Part shown: positions 1 through 6,877 of the stretch, one piece after another | Layout: each line of letters starts with the position of its first letter | Position numbering within the stretch: the first letter of the stretch is position 1 | DNA from: Herbaspirillum huttiense | GTDB taxonomy: Bacteria; Pseudomonadota; Gammaproteobacteria; Burkholderiales; Burkholderiaceae_D | Direction: 5' to 3' | Length of the DNA stretch: 64,000 nt | Assembly: GCF_004367745.1 (NCBI RefSeq) | Contig: NZ_CP037993.1 | Span: 1,302,001 to 1,366,000 of the forward strand | Notes under the pieces: model-generated | The model's input: only the letters and a program-made list of their open reading frames with translations | Told to the model about the DNA's origin: nothing | Databases searched by the model: none | Position numbers and translations under genes: made by a program

Positions 1-122
1 ATGCAGCAATTTCCGCGACCATGTGGTCATGGTGCTGGTAGAGCCGGGAATTGCAAAAGAGTTCACGGTTTGCCGCATGAAATTTTGCTCACCGCCAGAA
101 GGGACCCCTGAAAGGGACGACC

Positions 123-491
123 ATGAAAAAAACAGTCGGTATTTGCATGCTGGCAGCCGCTTCGGCTTTCGCCACTCACGCTTTCGCAGAAACTCCGCAA
201 GCCGTCGACAGCGCATCGCGCTGGTCGGCTTCCACGATGGACCGTCACATGCCGGTGGATGCAGCGCGTCTGCACAAGCTGGGGCAGAAGAAATTCCGCT
301 ACATGGACATGGCCGAGAGCAAGCGCTCCAAGTCCCTCCAGAACGCCGTGCTGCTGTTTGGCGCACGCGCCGATGGCAAGGATCCGGCAGCGCAACGCGA
401 ACCGGCCAAGGCTGCGCCCAGCGCACCGGTTTATCGTGATCACGCACAACAGCCCAAGGCACCGCGCGTGATCATGCGTCCGTCGACCTGA
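123..491 (+). CDS. small secreted protein of unknown function
   Basis: A 122-residue protein. Residues 1-22 form a clear Sec signal peptide (KK, a hydrophobic core, then AFA before ETPQ), so export to the periplasm or beyond is expected. The mature part is basic and Lys/Arg/Ala-rich with no motif I recognise. The start is supported by a purine-rich AAAGGGACG just upstream. It lies 44 bp before a glycine-zipper lipoprotein on the same strand and may be cotranscribed with it. No function can be assigned. Confidence 0.7.
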   Translation: MKKTVGICMLAAASAFATHAFAETPQAVDSASRWSASTMDRHMPVDAARLHKLGQKKFRYMDMAESKRSKSLQNAVLLFGARADGKDPAAQREPAKAAPSAPVYRDHAQQPKAPRVIMRPST

Positions 492-535
492 TCGGCGGCC
501 GTATTCCCCTATTCGACAAAGAGGAAGGAGTCATC

Positions 536-751
536 ATGAAGACCATGCAAAAACTGGCAGTGACCTCGGTAGCCATCTGTGCCTTTGCCGCCCTGACCGG
601 CTGCAGCGGCATGACCCAGCAAGACAAGAACACCGCCATCGGCGCAGGTGCCGGTGCCGTCGGTGGTGCCGTCCTCACCGGTGGAAGCGCCATCGGGACC
701 GTGGGTGGTGCCGCCGTCGGTGGCGTCATCGGCAATCAGGTCGGCAAGTAA
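536..751 (+). CDS. glycine-zipper outer-membrane lipoprotein (OsmB-like)
   Basis: A 71-residue protein with a lipoprotein signal peptide ending in the lipobox LTGC, so Cys22 is the likely lipidated residue. A short polar stretch (MTQQDK) follows, then a Gly/Ala-rich segment with GxxxG spacing typical of the glycine-zipper 2TM domain of small OsmB- or SlyB-type lipoproteins. The AAGGAG-type ribosome site is strong. Such proteins are usually envelope-stress or stationary-phase induced; that is family knowledge and is not shown here. Two tandem perfect hairpins follow the stop codon. Confidence 0.8.
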   Translation: MKTMQKLAVTSVAICAFAALTGCSGMTQQDKNTAIGAGAGAVGGAVLTGGSAIGTVGGAAVGGVIGNQVGK

Positions 752-775
752 TTCGCTGGCCGGCTGATCCCGGCT

Positions 776-840
776 GCCGCTCCTCGCGCTGAGGAGCGGC
801 CCACCACAACGCCGCGACAGGGTGACCTGGCGCGGCGTTG
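776..840. terminator. two tandem inverted repeats between convergent genes
   Basis: Two perfect hairpins sit back to back. Arms 776-785 and 791-800 are 10 bp with a 5-nt loop. Arms 807-816 and 831-840 are 10 bp and enclose a smaller CAGG/CCTG stem. They lie between a plus-strand lipoprotein gene and a minus-strand gene. There is no proper T run on either side, so a bidirectional transcript-end role is likely but unproven. Confidence 0.5.
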
Positions 841-868
841 TTGCATTCAGGAGGTGGATGGCGGCCGC

Positions 869-1258
869 TTATCTTGCCGCCGACCTGGCGCCGTGCTTGT
901 GCATCGGCTTGCGCTCGCCCTTGACGGGTGTCGCCGCGGGTTCGCCGCCCTGGTAGTCCTTGAAGATGCGCTGTGCTCGCGCAGCATCCTGCGACCTGGC
1001 GTCGGCGGCTTGCTTGCGGCAGGCTGCAGCATCCTTCCCGCGTAGGCTGCGGCAGCCCTGCAGCGCCTCGGCATAGGCGGCCGCCGTTTCCTTGTTCAGG
1101 TTTTGCAGCCGGCCTTTGGCGCTGTTGTCTTCCTGGTACCAGCGCTGGGGATCGGCCTTGCTGACATCTTCTTCAGCAGCGTGCGCGGCGGCCGCGCAAA
1201 GCAGGCTCAGGGCCGCCAGGAGAGCGGGCAGGGGAGAAGCGAGGAATTTATTGTTCAT
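869..1258 (-). CDS. small secreted hypothetical protein
   Basis: A 129-residue protein with a Sec signal peptide (hydrophobic stretch to about residue 27, AHA before AEED). The mature region is charged and predicted helical. It has two Cys residues in a CRS...AACRK context that could form a periplasmic disulphide, and a basic tail rich in Lys, Arg and His. I do not recognise a family. It is convergent with the glycine-zipper lipoprotein gene and appears to be a single-gene unit. Confidence 0.65.
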   Translation of the reverse strand: MNNKFLASPLPALLAALSLLCAAAAHAAEEDVSKADPQRWYQEDNSAKGRLQNLNKETAAAYAEALQGCRSLRGKDAAACRKQAADARSQDAARAQRIFKDYQGGEPAATPVKGERKPMHKHGARSAAR

Positions 1259-1345
1259 CTGATGTCAGCCTCATCACGGTACGGGAGCAGGGAAAGCCGT
1301 GCGCGTGAGCTTGCCCCGGCAGGGCGAGGCGGCGTCCACAAGCAA

Positions 1346-1380
1346 ACGGCGCGGACGGTGACAGGCACCGTCCGCGCCGT
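1346..1380 (-). terminator. strong intrinsic terminator (15-bp perfect stem)
   Basis: Arms 1346-1360 and 1366-1380 are perfectly complementary over 15 bp with a 5-nt loop. On the minus strand the stem is followed by TTTGCTT. It lies downstream of the DUF3309 gene and is best read as that gene's terminator. Confidence 0.65.
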
Positions 1381-1484
1381 TTCCCCGTCCGCCACCGGAT
1401 GGTATCAGGCTTGCGGGAGGGAAGGGAGCGTCTGAAGGCTGGGGCCATGGTAGCCGGACCGCACAGGCCGGCTGCCGCCCCGCC

Positions 1485-1643
1485 TTATATCTTGCCGAGC
1501 AGCAGCAGGATCAGCAGGATGATGACGATGGTGCCAGCGATACCGCTGGGACCATAGCCCCAGCTGCGGCTGTGCGGCCAGGCCGGGATGACGCCGAGCA
1601 GGATCAGGATCAGGACGATGAGCAGGATGGTGCCGAGGGTCAT
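1485..1643 (-). CDS. DUF3309 small membrane protein
   Basis: A 52-residue protein read directly from the sequence. It starts MTLGTILLIVLILILLG, has a central PAWPHSRSWGYGPSG motif and ends in a second Leu/Ile-rich helix. The two hydrophobic helices around the WPHSRxWGYxPSG loop are the hallmark of DUF3309. Proteins of this kind are common in proteobacteria and often lie among stress genes; the biochemical role is unknown. AAAGGAGAAATCC directly before the ATG is a strong ribosome site and fixes the start. Confidence 0.85.
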   Translation of the reverse strand: MTLGTILLIVLILILLGVIPAWPHSRSWGYGPSGIAGTIVIILLILLLLGKI

Positions 1644-1868
1644 GGATTTCTCCTTTGTTATTGAGTTCGTTCTTGCCCGCCAGGGTGCAAGCGCCGGGTG
1701 ATTCGTAAAGCTGGGGTCATCTTAGGGTCAGCCGGTCCGCCGCACGATCAGCGCCCATCGCAATGTGCTGTAGGAAAATCCGGCAAGCGTGAGTAGGTGG
1801 CCGCGCCCGGCTTGGGCAGCGCAGGCCATCGTTGCGACCCTGACAAATCGCTGCCAACTTGGTGCAAG

Positions 1869-1883
1869 GCACAACCGAAGTGC
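1869..1883. promoter_or_regulatory. NtrC-type enhancer site
   Basis: GCACAACCGAAGTGC is an exact GCAC-N7-GTGC dyad, the core of the NtrC consensus. It lies about 115 bp upstream of the -24 element of the sigma54 promoter, a normal enhancer distance. An additional GGTGCA half site is at 1861-1866. Together with the nitrate transporter downstream, this points to nitrogen-starvation control. Confidence 0.7.
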
Positions 1884-1995
1884 GGATCCCGCCCGATTTG
1901 ATCGCGCCGCGCGGTCCGCCTGCTGCCGCTGCGGATCTCATCGTGTTCCCTCGCAACGCAGTTCCCATGCGGCTTTCCGAGGTGCGTCGCGGTTC

Positions 1996-2011
1996 TGGCA
2001 CGCTCTTTGCT
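1996..2011 (+). promoter_or_regulatory. sigma54 (-24/-12) promoter of the nitrate uptake operon
   Basis: TGGCACG, four bases, then TTGCT matches the sigma54 consensus almost perfectly. GG is at 1997-1998 and GC at 2009-2010, with the required 10-nt separation. Transcription should start near 2021-2022, leaving a leader of about 155 nt before nrtA. The NtrC-type dyad upstream supports the call. Confidence 0.88.
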
Positions 2012-2052
2012 GAAGCTGATGCACAAGCGCAGCAATGCGCAAGCAACGTGAA

Positions 2053-2076
2053 GGTGTGGCCAATGGCGGTCGCGCC
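2053..2076 (+). promoter_or_regulatory. ANTAR-type hexaloop hairpin in the nrtA leader
   Basis: Arms 2053-2061 and 2068-2076 pair over all nine positions (three of them G-U) and enclose the six-base loop AATGGC. The loop has A at position 1 and G at position 4, the conserved pair in RNA hairpins bound by ANTAR antiterminators such as NasR. A smaller hairpin just upstream (GCGC arms 2027-2030/2037-2040, loop AGCAAT) could be the first hairpin of the usual pair, but it lacks G4. The terminator begins 12 nt downstream, and its GGCG (2089-2092) could instead pair with CGCC at 2073-2076. Confidence 0.65.
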
Positions 2077-2088
2077 GTCCAGGACAAA

Positions 2089-2134
2089 GGCGTCTTCCGG
2101 TATGGGTCATCCATGTCGGAACACGCCTTTTTTT
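2089..2134 (+). terminator. leader terminator (attenuator) before nrtA
   Basis: A long hairpin pairs GGCGT/ACGCC, TTCCG/CGGAA and ATGG/CCAT, with small symmetric mismatches between blocks and a 5-nt loop. It is followed by seven T residues. It sits after the sigma54 start and 42 bp before the nrtA start codon, so it would stop the operon's own transcript unless antitermination occurs. Confidence 0.85.
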
Positions 2135-2176
2135 GTTTGGGCTTTCTTCAAATCGCAACGCAAGGGGAATGGTGCT

Positions 2177-3496
2177 ATGGAATCCAAAGGTCAGGCAGAC
2201 AAGACAGGCGCGCTCGGCAGCGGCATGCAGGATGCACAGGACAGCGCGCTCAAGGCAGCGGACAGGGTGGACGGCAAGCGCCGCACGCTCCTGCAGGGCG
2301 GTGCACTGGCCGCCGGCAGTGGCATGCTGGGCATGCTCCCGGGCGGTGCGTGGGCGGCCGGCTCGGACAAGCCGGAAAAGGAGGAAGTCAAGATCGGCTT
2401 CATCCCCCTGACCGATTGCGCCTCGGTGGTGATGGCCTCGGTGCTGGGTTTCGACAAGAAGTACGGCATCAAGATCGTCCCCAGCAAGGAAGCCTCCTGG
2501 GCCGGCGTGCGCGACAAGCTCACCAACGGCGAGCTGGACGCGGCCCACGTGCTGTATGGCCTGATCTATGGCGTGCAACTGGGCATCGGCGGCCAGAAGA
2601 AGGATATGGCAGTGCTGATGGGCCTGAACCATAACGGCCAGGCCATCACCTTGTCCAAAAAGCTGGCCGACAAGGGGGCGGTCGATGGCGCATCGCTCTA
2701 CAAGCTGATGCAGACCGACAAGCGCGAATACACTTTCGCACAGACCTTCCCGACCGGCACCCACGCGATGTGGCTGTATTACTGGCTGGCCGCCAATGGC
2801 ATCAACCCGATGAAGGATGCCAAGGTGATTACGGTCCCGCCGCCGCAGATGGTGGCCAACATGCGGGTGGGCAACATGGATGGCTTCTGCGTGGGCGAGC
2901 CCTGGGGCCATCGCGCCATCGTCGATGGCGTCGGCATCACCGCCATCACCACCCAGGACATCTGGAAGGACCATCCCGAGAAGGTGCTGGGCACCTCGCT
3001 GGAGTTCGTGCAGAAGTACCCCAATACCTGTCGCGCCATGATGGCCGCCATCCTGGAGGCCAGCAAGTGGATCGATGCCTCGCTGGCCAACAAGAACAAG
3101 ATGGCCGAGGTGATCGCCGACAAATCCTATGTGAACACCAGCAAGGACGTGATCGACCAGCGCATCCTCGGGCGCTACCAGAACGGCCTCGGCAAGACCT
3201 GGGACGATCCCAACTACATGAAGTTTTACGACGAAGGCCAGGTCAACTTCCCCTTCCTCTCGGATGGCATGTGGTTCATGACCCAGCACCGCCGCTGGGG
3301 CCTGTTGAAGAGTGATCCGGATTACCTGGCCGTGGCCAAGTCGGTCAACCAGATCGATCTCTACAAGGACGCTGCCGCGATGACCAAGACACCGCTGCCC
3401 AAGGAGGTCATGCGCAGTTCCAAACTGATGGACGGCACGGTGTGGGACGGCAAGAATCCGGCGGCCTACGCGCAGGCGTTCAAGATCAAGGTGTAA
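2177..3496 (+). CDS. nrtA: nitrate ABC transporter substrate-binding protein (NrtA/CmpA family)
   Basis: A 439-residue periplasmic-binding protein of the NrtA/CmpA/NasF type. The N-terminal region contains KRRTLLQGG followed by a hydrophobic, Ala/Gly-rich stretch ending WAAG, which looks like a twin-arginine signal. The mature domain starts near VKIGFIPLTDCASVVMAS, typical of this family. Motifs such as CVGEPWGHRAI support nitrate or nitrite binding; bicarbonate or cyanate cannot be excluded by eye. I chose ATG 2177 because AAGGGGA lies 9 bases upstream and longer in-frame starts would run through the leader terminator. It is the first gene of an nrtABC-type operon. Confidence 0.9.
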   Translation: MESKGQADKTGALGSGMQDAQDSALKAADRVDGKRRTLLQGGALAAGSGMLGMLPGGAWAAGSDKPEKEEVKIGFIPLTDCASVVMASVLGFDKKYGIKIVPSKEASWAGVRDKLTNGELDAAHVLYGLIYGVQLGIGGQKKDMAVLMGLNHNGQAITLSKKLADKGAVDGASLYKLMQTDKREYTFAQTFPTGTHAMWLYYWLAANGINPMKDAKVITVPPPQMVANMRVGNMDGFCVGEPWGHRAIVDGVGITAITTQDIWKDHPEKVLGTSLEFVQKYPNTCRAMMAAILEASKWIDASLANKNKMAEVIADKSYVNTSKDVIDQRILGRYQNGLGKTWDDPNYMKFYDEGQVNFPFLSDGMWFMTQHRRWGLLKSDPDYLAVAKSVNQIDLYKDAAAMTKTPLPKEVMRSSKLMDGTVWDGKNPAAYAQAFKIKV

Positions 3497-3551
3497 GCGG
3501 GTGCGGCCTGCGCCGTGTCCATCAAGGTGAAGTGCTTAGAGCAAGGGGAAG

Positions 3552-4511
3552 ATGATGAGTGCAGTCGCAGAGAGCATCATGGGTGAGAACGCCAAGCCCG
3601 CTGGCAACGGCCACGCCGGCGTGTCTGCTGCCGGCGAGCCGGTGCGTGCAGCCGCCGCCAACGAAGCGCAGGTGGCACCCGTCGCCAGCGCTGCCGGCAG
3701 CGTGAAAGCGCGCAGCCTGCGCAAGAAGATCATTGCGGGCGGCCTCTTCATGCGCGTGGTGCCGCCCCTGCTGGGGGTGGCGCTGCTGGTGCTGGTCTGG
3801 CAGATCATCGCCTTGAAGACCGCCAGCTTCCCCACGCCATGGGTGACCCTGAAGGAAGCGGGCGTGATGTTTTCCGATCCCTTCTACCGCAACAGTCCCA
3901 ATGACCAGGGCATAGGCTGGAACGTGCTGGCTTCGCTGCAGCGGGTCGGCATGGGCTTCGGACTGGCGGCGCTGGTGGGCATTCCGCTGGGCTTTGCGAT
4001 TGGCCGCGTGGAATTCCTCTCGCGCATGTTCGGCCCCATCATCAGCCTGCTGCGTCCGGTCTCGCCGCTGGCCTGGCTGCCCATTGGCCTCTTGGTGTTC
4101 AAGTCGGCCAATCCGGCGGCGATCTGGTCGATCTTCATCTGCTCGATCTGGCCGATGATCATCAACACGGCCGTCGGTGTGCAGCGCGTGCCGCAGGATT
4201 ACATGAACGTGGCGCGCGTGCTCAATCTCTCCGAATGGAAGGTGCTGACCAAGATTCTGTTCCCTTCGGTGTTGCCCTACATGCTGACCGGCGTGCGCCT
4301 TTCCATCGGTACTGCGTGGCTGGTGATCGTGGCCGCCGAGATGCTGACCGGCGGCGTCGGCATCGGCTTCTGGGTCTGGGATGAATGGAACAACCTGAAT
4401 GTGCCGCACATCATCATCGCCATCGTCGTCATCGGGGTGGTCGGTCTGGTGCTGGAACAATTGCTGGTGGCGCTGGCCAAGGCGTTCACCTACGAGCAGG
4501 TCAACAACTGA
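3552..4511 (+). CDS. nrtB: nitrate ABC transporter permease
   Basis: A 319-residue inner-membrane permease of the binding-protein-dependent transport family. An Ala-rich, poorly conserved N-terminal tail of about 60 residues precedes the first membrane helix ([15 protein letters not shown]). The EAA-type loop is visible in [16 protein letters not shown], which contacts the ATPase. Tandem ATGs at 3552 and 3555 follow AAGGGGAAG; the second has the better spacing. It lies 55 bp after nrtA and 13 bp before the ATPase gene, so the three are one operon. Confidence 0.92.
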   Translation: MMSAVAESIMGENAKPAGNGHAGVSAAGEPVRAAAANEAQVAPVASAAGSVKARSLRKKIIAGGLFMRVVPPLLGVALLVLVWQIIALKTASFPTPWVTLKEAGVMFSDPFYRNSPNDQGIGWNVLASLQRVGMGFGLAALVGIPLGFAIGRVEFLSRMFGPIISLLRPVSPLAWLPIGLLVFKSANPAAIWSIFICSIWPMIINTAVGVQRVPQDYMNVARVLNLSEWKVLTKILFPSVLPYMLTGVRLSIGTAWLVIVAAEMLTGGVGIGFWVWDEWNNLNVPHIIIAIVVIGVVGLVLEQLLVALAKAFTYEQVNN

Positions 4512-4524
4512 GGAGGGCGGGATC

Positions 4525-5337
4525 ATGGACAACATCAACGGCAAGTTCATCGACATCCACGGTGTGGAGATGGTGTTCCACACCAGGAAGGGCGTCTTCC
4601 ATGCACTGCGCGAGATCAACCTGACGGTGGCCAAGGGCGAGTTCGTCACCTTGATCGGCCACTCCGGCTGCGGCAAGTCGACCTTGCTGAACCTGATTGC
4701 GGGCCTGCTCAAGCCCAGTGATGGCGTACTGCTGTGTGCCAATCGCGAGATCGGTGGTCCGGCCCCGGAGCGTGCAGTGGTGTTCCAGAATCACTCGCTG
4801 CTGCCCTGGCTGACCTGCTATGAAAACATCTATCTCGGTGTGGAGCGCGTCTTCGGTGCCAGCGAAAATCGCACCCAGTTGCGTGACCGCACGCGCGCCG
4901 CGCTGGCCTTGGTCGGTCTGACGGCGGCCGAGAGCAAGCGGCCCAATGAGATCTCCGGCGGCATGAAGCAGCGTGTCGGCATTGCCCGCGCGCTGGCGAT
5001 GGAGCCCAAGGTCCTGCTGATGGATGAACCCTTCGGCGCACTCGATGCACTGACCCGTGCGCACCTGCAGGATGAGTTGTTGAAGATCGTCGCCAAGACT
5101 GAATCGACGGTGGTGATGGTGACCCACGATGTGGATGAGGCGGTGCTGCTGTCGGACCGCATCGTGATGATGACCAATGGTCCCGCTGCCACCATTGGCG
5201 AGATCGTGGAAGTGAAGCTGCCGCGTCCGCGCGACCGTGTCGCGCTGGCGCAGGATGCGCAGTATGGTGCCTATCGCACGGCGGTGCTGGAGTTCTTGTA
5301 CCGCAAGCAGGCGCATCCGGCGCGGGAGGCGGCCTGA
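4525..5337 (+). CDS. nrtC: nitrate ABC transporter ATP-binding protein
   Basis: A 270-residue ABC ATPase. The Walker A motif is GHSGCGKST, the signature is SGGMKQR, the Walker B is [12 protein letters not shown], and the switch His is in [11 protein letters not shown]. The length fits the short NrtD/NasD/SsuB-type ATPases and lacks the NrtA-like C-terminal domain of cyanobacterial NrtC, so this is the simple ATPase. The start follows GAGGAGGGCGG closely. It is the last gene of the operon; nitrate and nitrite reductases are not in this window. Confidence 0.92.
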   Translation: MDNINGKFIDIHGVEMVFHTRKGVFHALREINLTVAKGEFVTLIGHSGCGKSTLLNLIAGLLKPSDGVLLCANREIGGPAPERAVVFQNHSLLPWLTCYENIYLGVERVFGASENRTQLRDRTRAALALVGLTAAESKRPNEISGGMKQRVGIARALAMEPKVLLMDEPFGALDALTRAHLQDELLKIVAKTESTVVMVTHDVDEAVLLSDRIVMMTNGPAATIGEIVEVKLPRPRDRVALAQDAQYGAYRTAVLEFLYRKQAHPAREAA

Positions 5338-5340
5338 AAC

Positions 5341-5363
5341 AGCATTAATGCCGGTTTAATGCT
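5341..5363. terminator. inverted repeat after nrtC
   Basis: AGCATTAA (5341-5348) pairs exactly with TTAATGCT (5356-5363) around a 7-nt loop, immediately after the nrtC stop codon. There is no T run. Confidence 0.45.
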
Positions 5364-5369
5364 CTCGCG

Positions 5370-5399
5370 AAGAACCTTAAGCGCAGCTTAACGGTTCTT
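5370..5399. terminator. bidirectional terminator between convergent genes
   Basis: AAGAACC plus TTAAGC (5370-5382) pairs with GCTTAA plus GGTTCTT (5386-5399), with one bulged C and a 3-nt loop. It overlaps the stop codon of the convergent DUF423 gene and would end transcripts from both sides. Confidence 0.65.
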
Positions 5400-5762
5400 C
5401 AGCGCTGCCCACGCCACCAGCAGCCACGCTGCGAGAAAGGCCGCACCGCCAAACGGCGTGATGGCACCGAGGATGCGGGTGCCGGTCAGGGCCAGCAGGT
5501 AGAGGCTGCCGCTGAAGATGACGATGCCCGCCAGCATCAGCCGGCCGGCCCAGTGCAGCGCGGCACCGGCCATGCGCGGCATCAGCAGCGCCACGGCGAT
5601 CATGCCCAGCGCGTGCATGACCTGGTAGGTCACGGCGGTATGCCAGATCGCCAGCATCTCTTCGGAAATCATTTTCTTCAAACCGTGCGCGCCGAAGGCG
5701 CCACAGCCCACGGCCACGAACATGTTCAGCGCGCCAGCGGCGATCAGGGTGCGTTCTTTCAT
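5388..5762 (-). CDS. DUF423 family membrane protein
   Basis: A 124-residue protein with four hydrophobic helices. The N-terminal motif GAFGAHGLKK and the central WHTAVTYQVMHALG segment are diagnostic of DUF423 (YgdD/YwdK-like) inner-membrane proteins. Their molecular role is unknown. The start at 5762 begins MKERTLIAAG at the usual family N-terminus; the upstream in-frame extension overlaps the neighbouring gene and looks non-coding. It lies 11 bp after the preceding minus-strand gene and may be cotranscribed. Confidence 0.85.
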   Translation of the reverse strand: MKERTLIAAGALNMFVAVGCGAFGAHGLKKMISEEMLAIWHTAVTYQVMHALGMIAVALLMPRMAGAALHWAGRLMLAGIVIFSGSLYLLALTGTRILGAITPFGGAAFLAAWLLVAWAALKNR

Positions 5763-5773
5763 CGGTCTTGCTT

Positions 5774-6292
5774 TCAGTCGGGAAGATTCAGGGCTTCCAG
5801 TTCCGTCTCCGGCAGGCCATCTTTGCCCGCTGTCTCGACGGCATCCGGATAACAAGCGCGATGCTGTTCCTTGCCGCTGCTGCGTTCACGCACCACCAGT
5901 CCGGAGGAATCCTTGGGGAGGTTCTGTCCCTTGAAACCGGTGCGAATCATCCGGTCATAGTAAAAATAATCGTAGCTGTCGGTACTGAAACGGACATGCG
6001 ATTCGTAACCACCCGAATACATGGTGTAGCTGCGAAAGAATCGTCCTTCCGCAGGCTGGGGCGTATCGGGAAATTGCATCTCGATCTTGCTTGCAGTCCC
6101 GAAGCGGTATTGCAAGCGACTGCGCTTGTCGGGATAGTCCGCCGAGGCGCACAGTGACGCCGTTTTCTTGCGCGCGGTCTGGCAGCTGTAAATGATTTTC
6201 TCTCCCGGCTTGCACAGGCTCTGGGGGAGGGGCGCTGCCAGCGCAGGAAACGACGGCAATCCAAGTAACAGGACGAGTATGCGTATTTTCAT
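5774..6292 (-). CDS. secreted hypothetical protein
   Basis: A 172-residue protein with a signal peptide (hydrophobic to about residue 19, ALA before APLPQ). The mature part has four Cys residues, including SLCKPGEKIIYSC and ASLCASADY, suggesting periplasmic disulphides, and a Tyr-rich stretch SYDYFYYDR. I recognise no named family. It is preceded by another unknown minus-strand gene 6 bp away and followed by the DUF423 gene, so these may form a small operon. Confidence 0.65.
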   Translation of the reverse strand: MKIRILVLLLGLPSFPALAAPLPQSLCKPGEKIIYSCQTARKKTASLCASADYPDKRSRLQYRFGTASKIEMQFPDTPQPAEGRFFRSYTMYSGGYESHVRFSTDSYDYFYYDRMIRTGFKGQNLPKDSSGLVVRERSSGKEQHRACYPDAVETAGKDGLPETELEALNLPD

Positions 6293-6298
6293 TTTGAT

Positions 6299-6760
6299 TC
6301 AATAAGTCGGACGTACGCCTTTGCCCAGCCGAAACTCATGCCGCAACACGAACTGCGACGTGGCGATCAGCCCCGACAATCCCAGGATCAGTTGCGTCAG
6401 CGTATCCGGCGGCAGCACCCATACGCTGCCTGCGGGGGCCGGCACGTTGGCGGCAGCGCTGATGACCGGGGCCGCCCATGAGGCTTCCTCGCTCACGTCC
6501 AGCAGGATCTGGCCTTCGGGCGTGGTGTGCAGATGGATCTCGCCGCCCAGCTCCAGCGTGAAGCAGATGCCCTGGCCGGCGTTGACGGTGTTCATCTTGT
6601 GACGGAACACCACGGCCTGCAGCTCGCGGTTGTAGGTGTCGATCCAGGTCTCCACCTCCTGCACGTTCTGCAGCACGATCCACGCGCGCGGTGCGGGGAT
6701 GGTGTCGGCACCGGCAACGGCGTCATCGGGGAAGATCGGTTCGGGGGCTTGCTCGGACAT
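6299..6760 (-). CDS. hypothetical protein, probably cytoplasmic
   Basis: A 153-residue acidic protein starting MSEQAPEP. It has no signal peptide. One moderately hydrophobic stretch near the C-terminus (LTQLILGLSGLIATSQFVL) is followed by a basic tail. The middle part alternates beta-strand-like hydrophobic residues. I do not recognise a family. The start at 6760 is preferred over an upstream in-frame ATG because the extra 27 residues look non-coding. It lies 6 bp upstream of the secreted protein gene. Confidence 0.6.
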   Translation of the reverse strand: MSEQAPEPIFPDDAVAGADTIPAPRAWIVLQNVQEVETWIDTYNRELQAVVFRHKMNTVNAGQGICFTLELGGEIHLHTTPEGQILLDVSEEASWAAPVISAAANVPAPAGSVWVLPPDTLTQLILGLSGLIATSQFVLRHEFRLGKGVRPTY

Positions 6761-6877
6761 GGTCAATGCAGGGCCGCGCCACGCGCGGCCCGTGGTGGCT
6801 ACGGGGAAGGCAGCAGTATATCGGATCGCCGCGCCCGTCACTGCGGAGGATGCTGACCGCCTGCGGCATGCTCCGTT

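Noticed and set aside
1..122. Possible gene end at the left edge
   Set aside because: No frame with plausible composition reaches the edge; treated as intergenic.
1748..3289. 513-codon open frame opposite nrtA
   Set aside because: Shadow of nrtA that also runs through the leader terminator and promoter.
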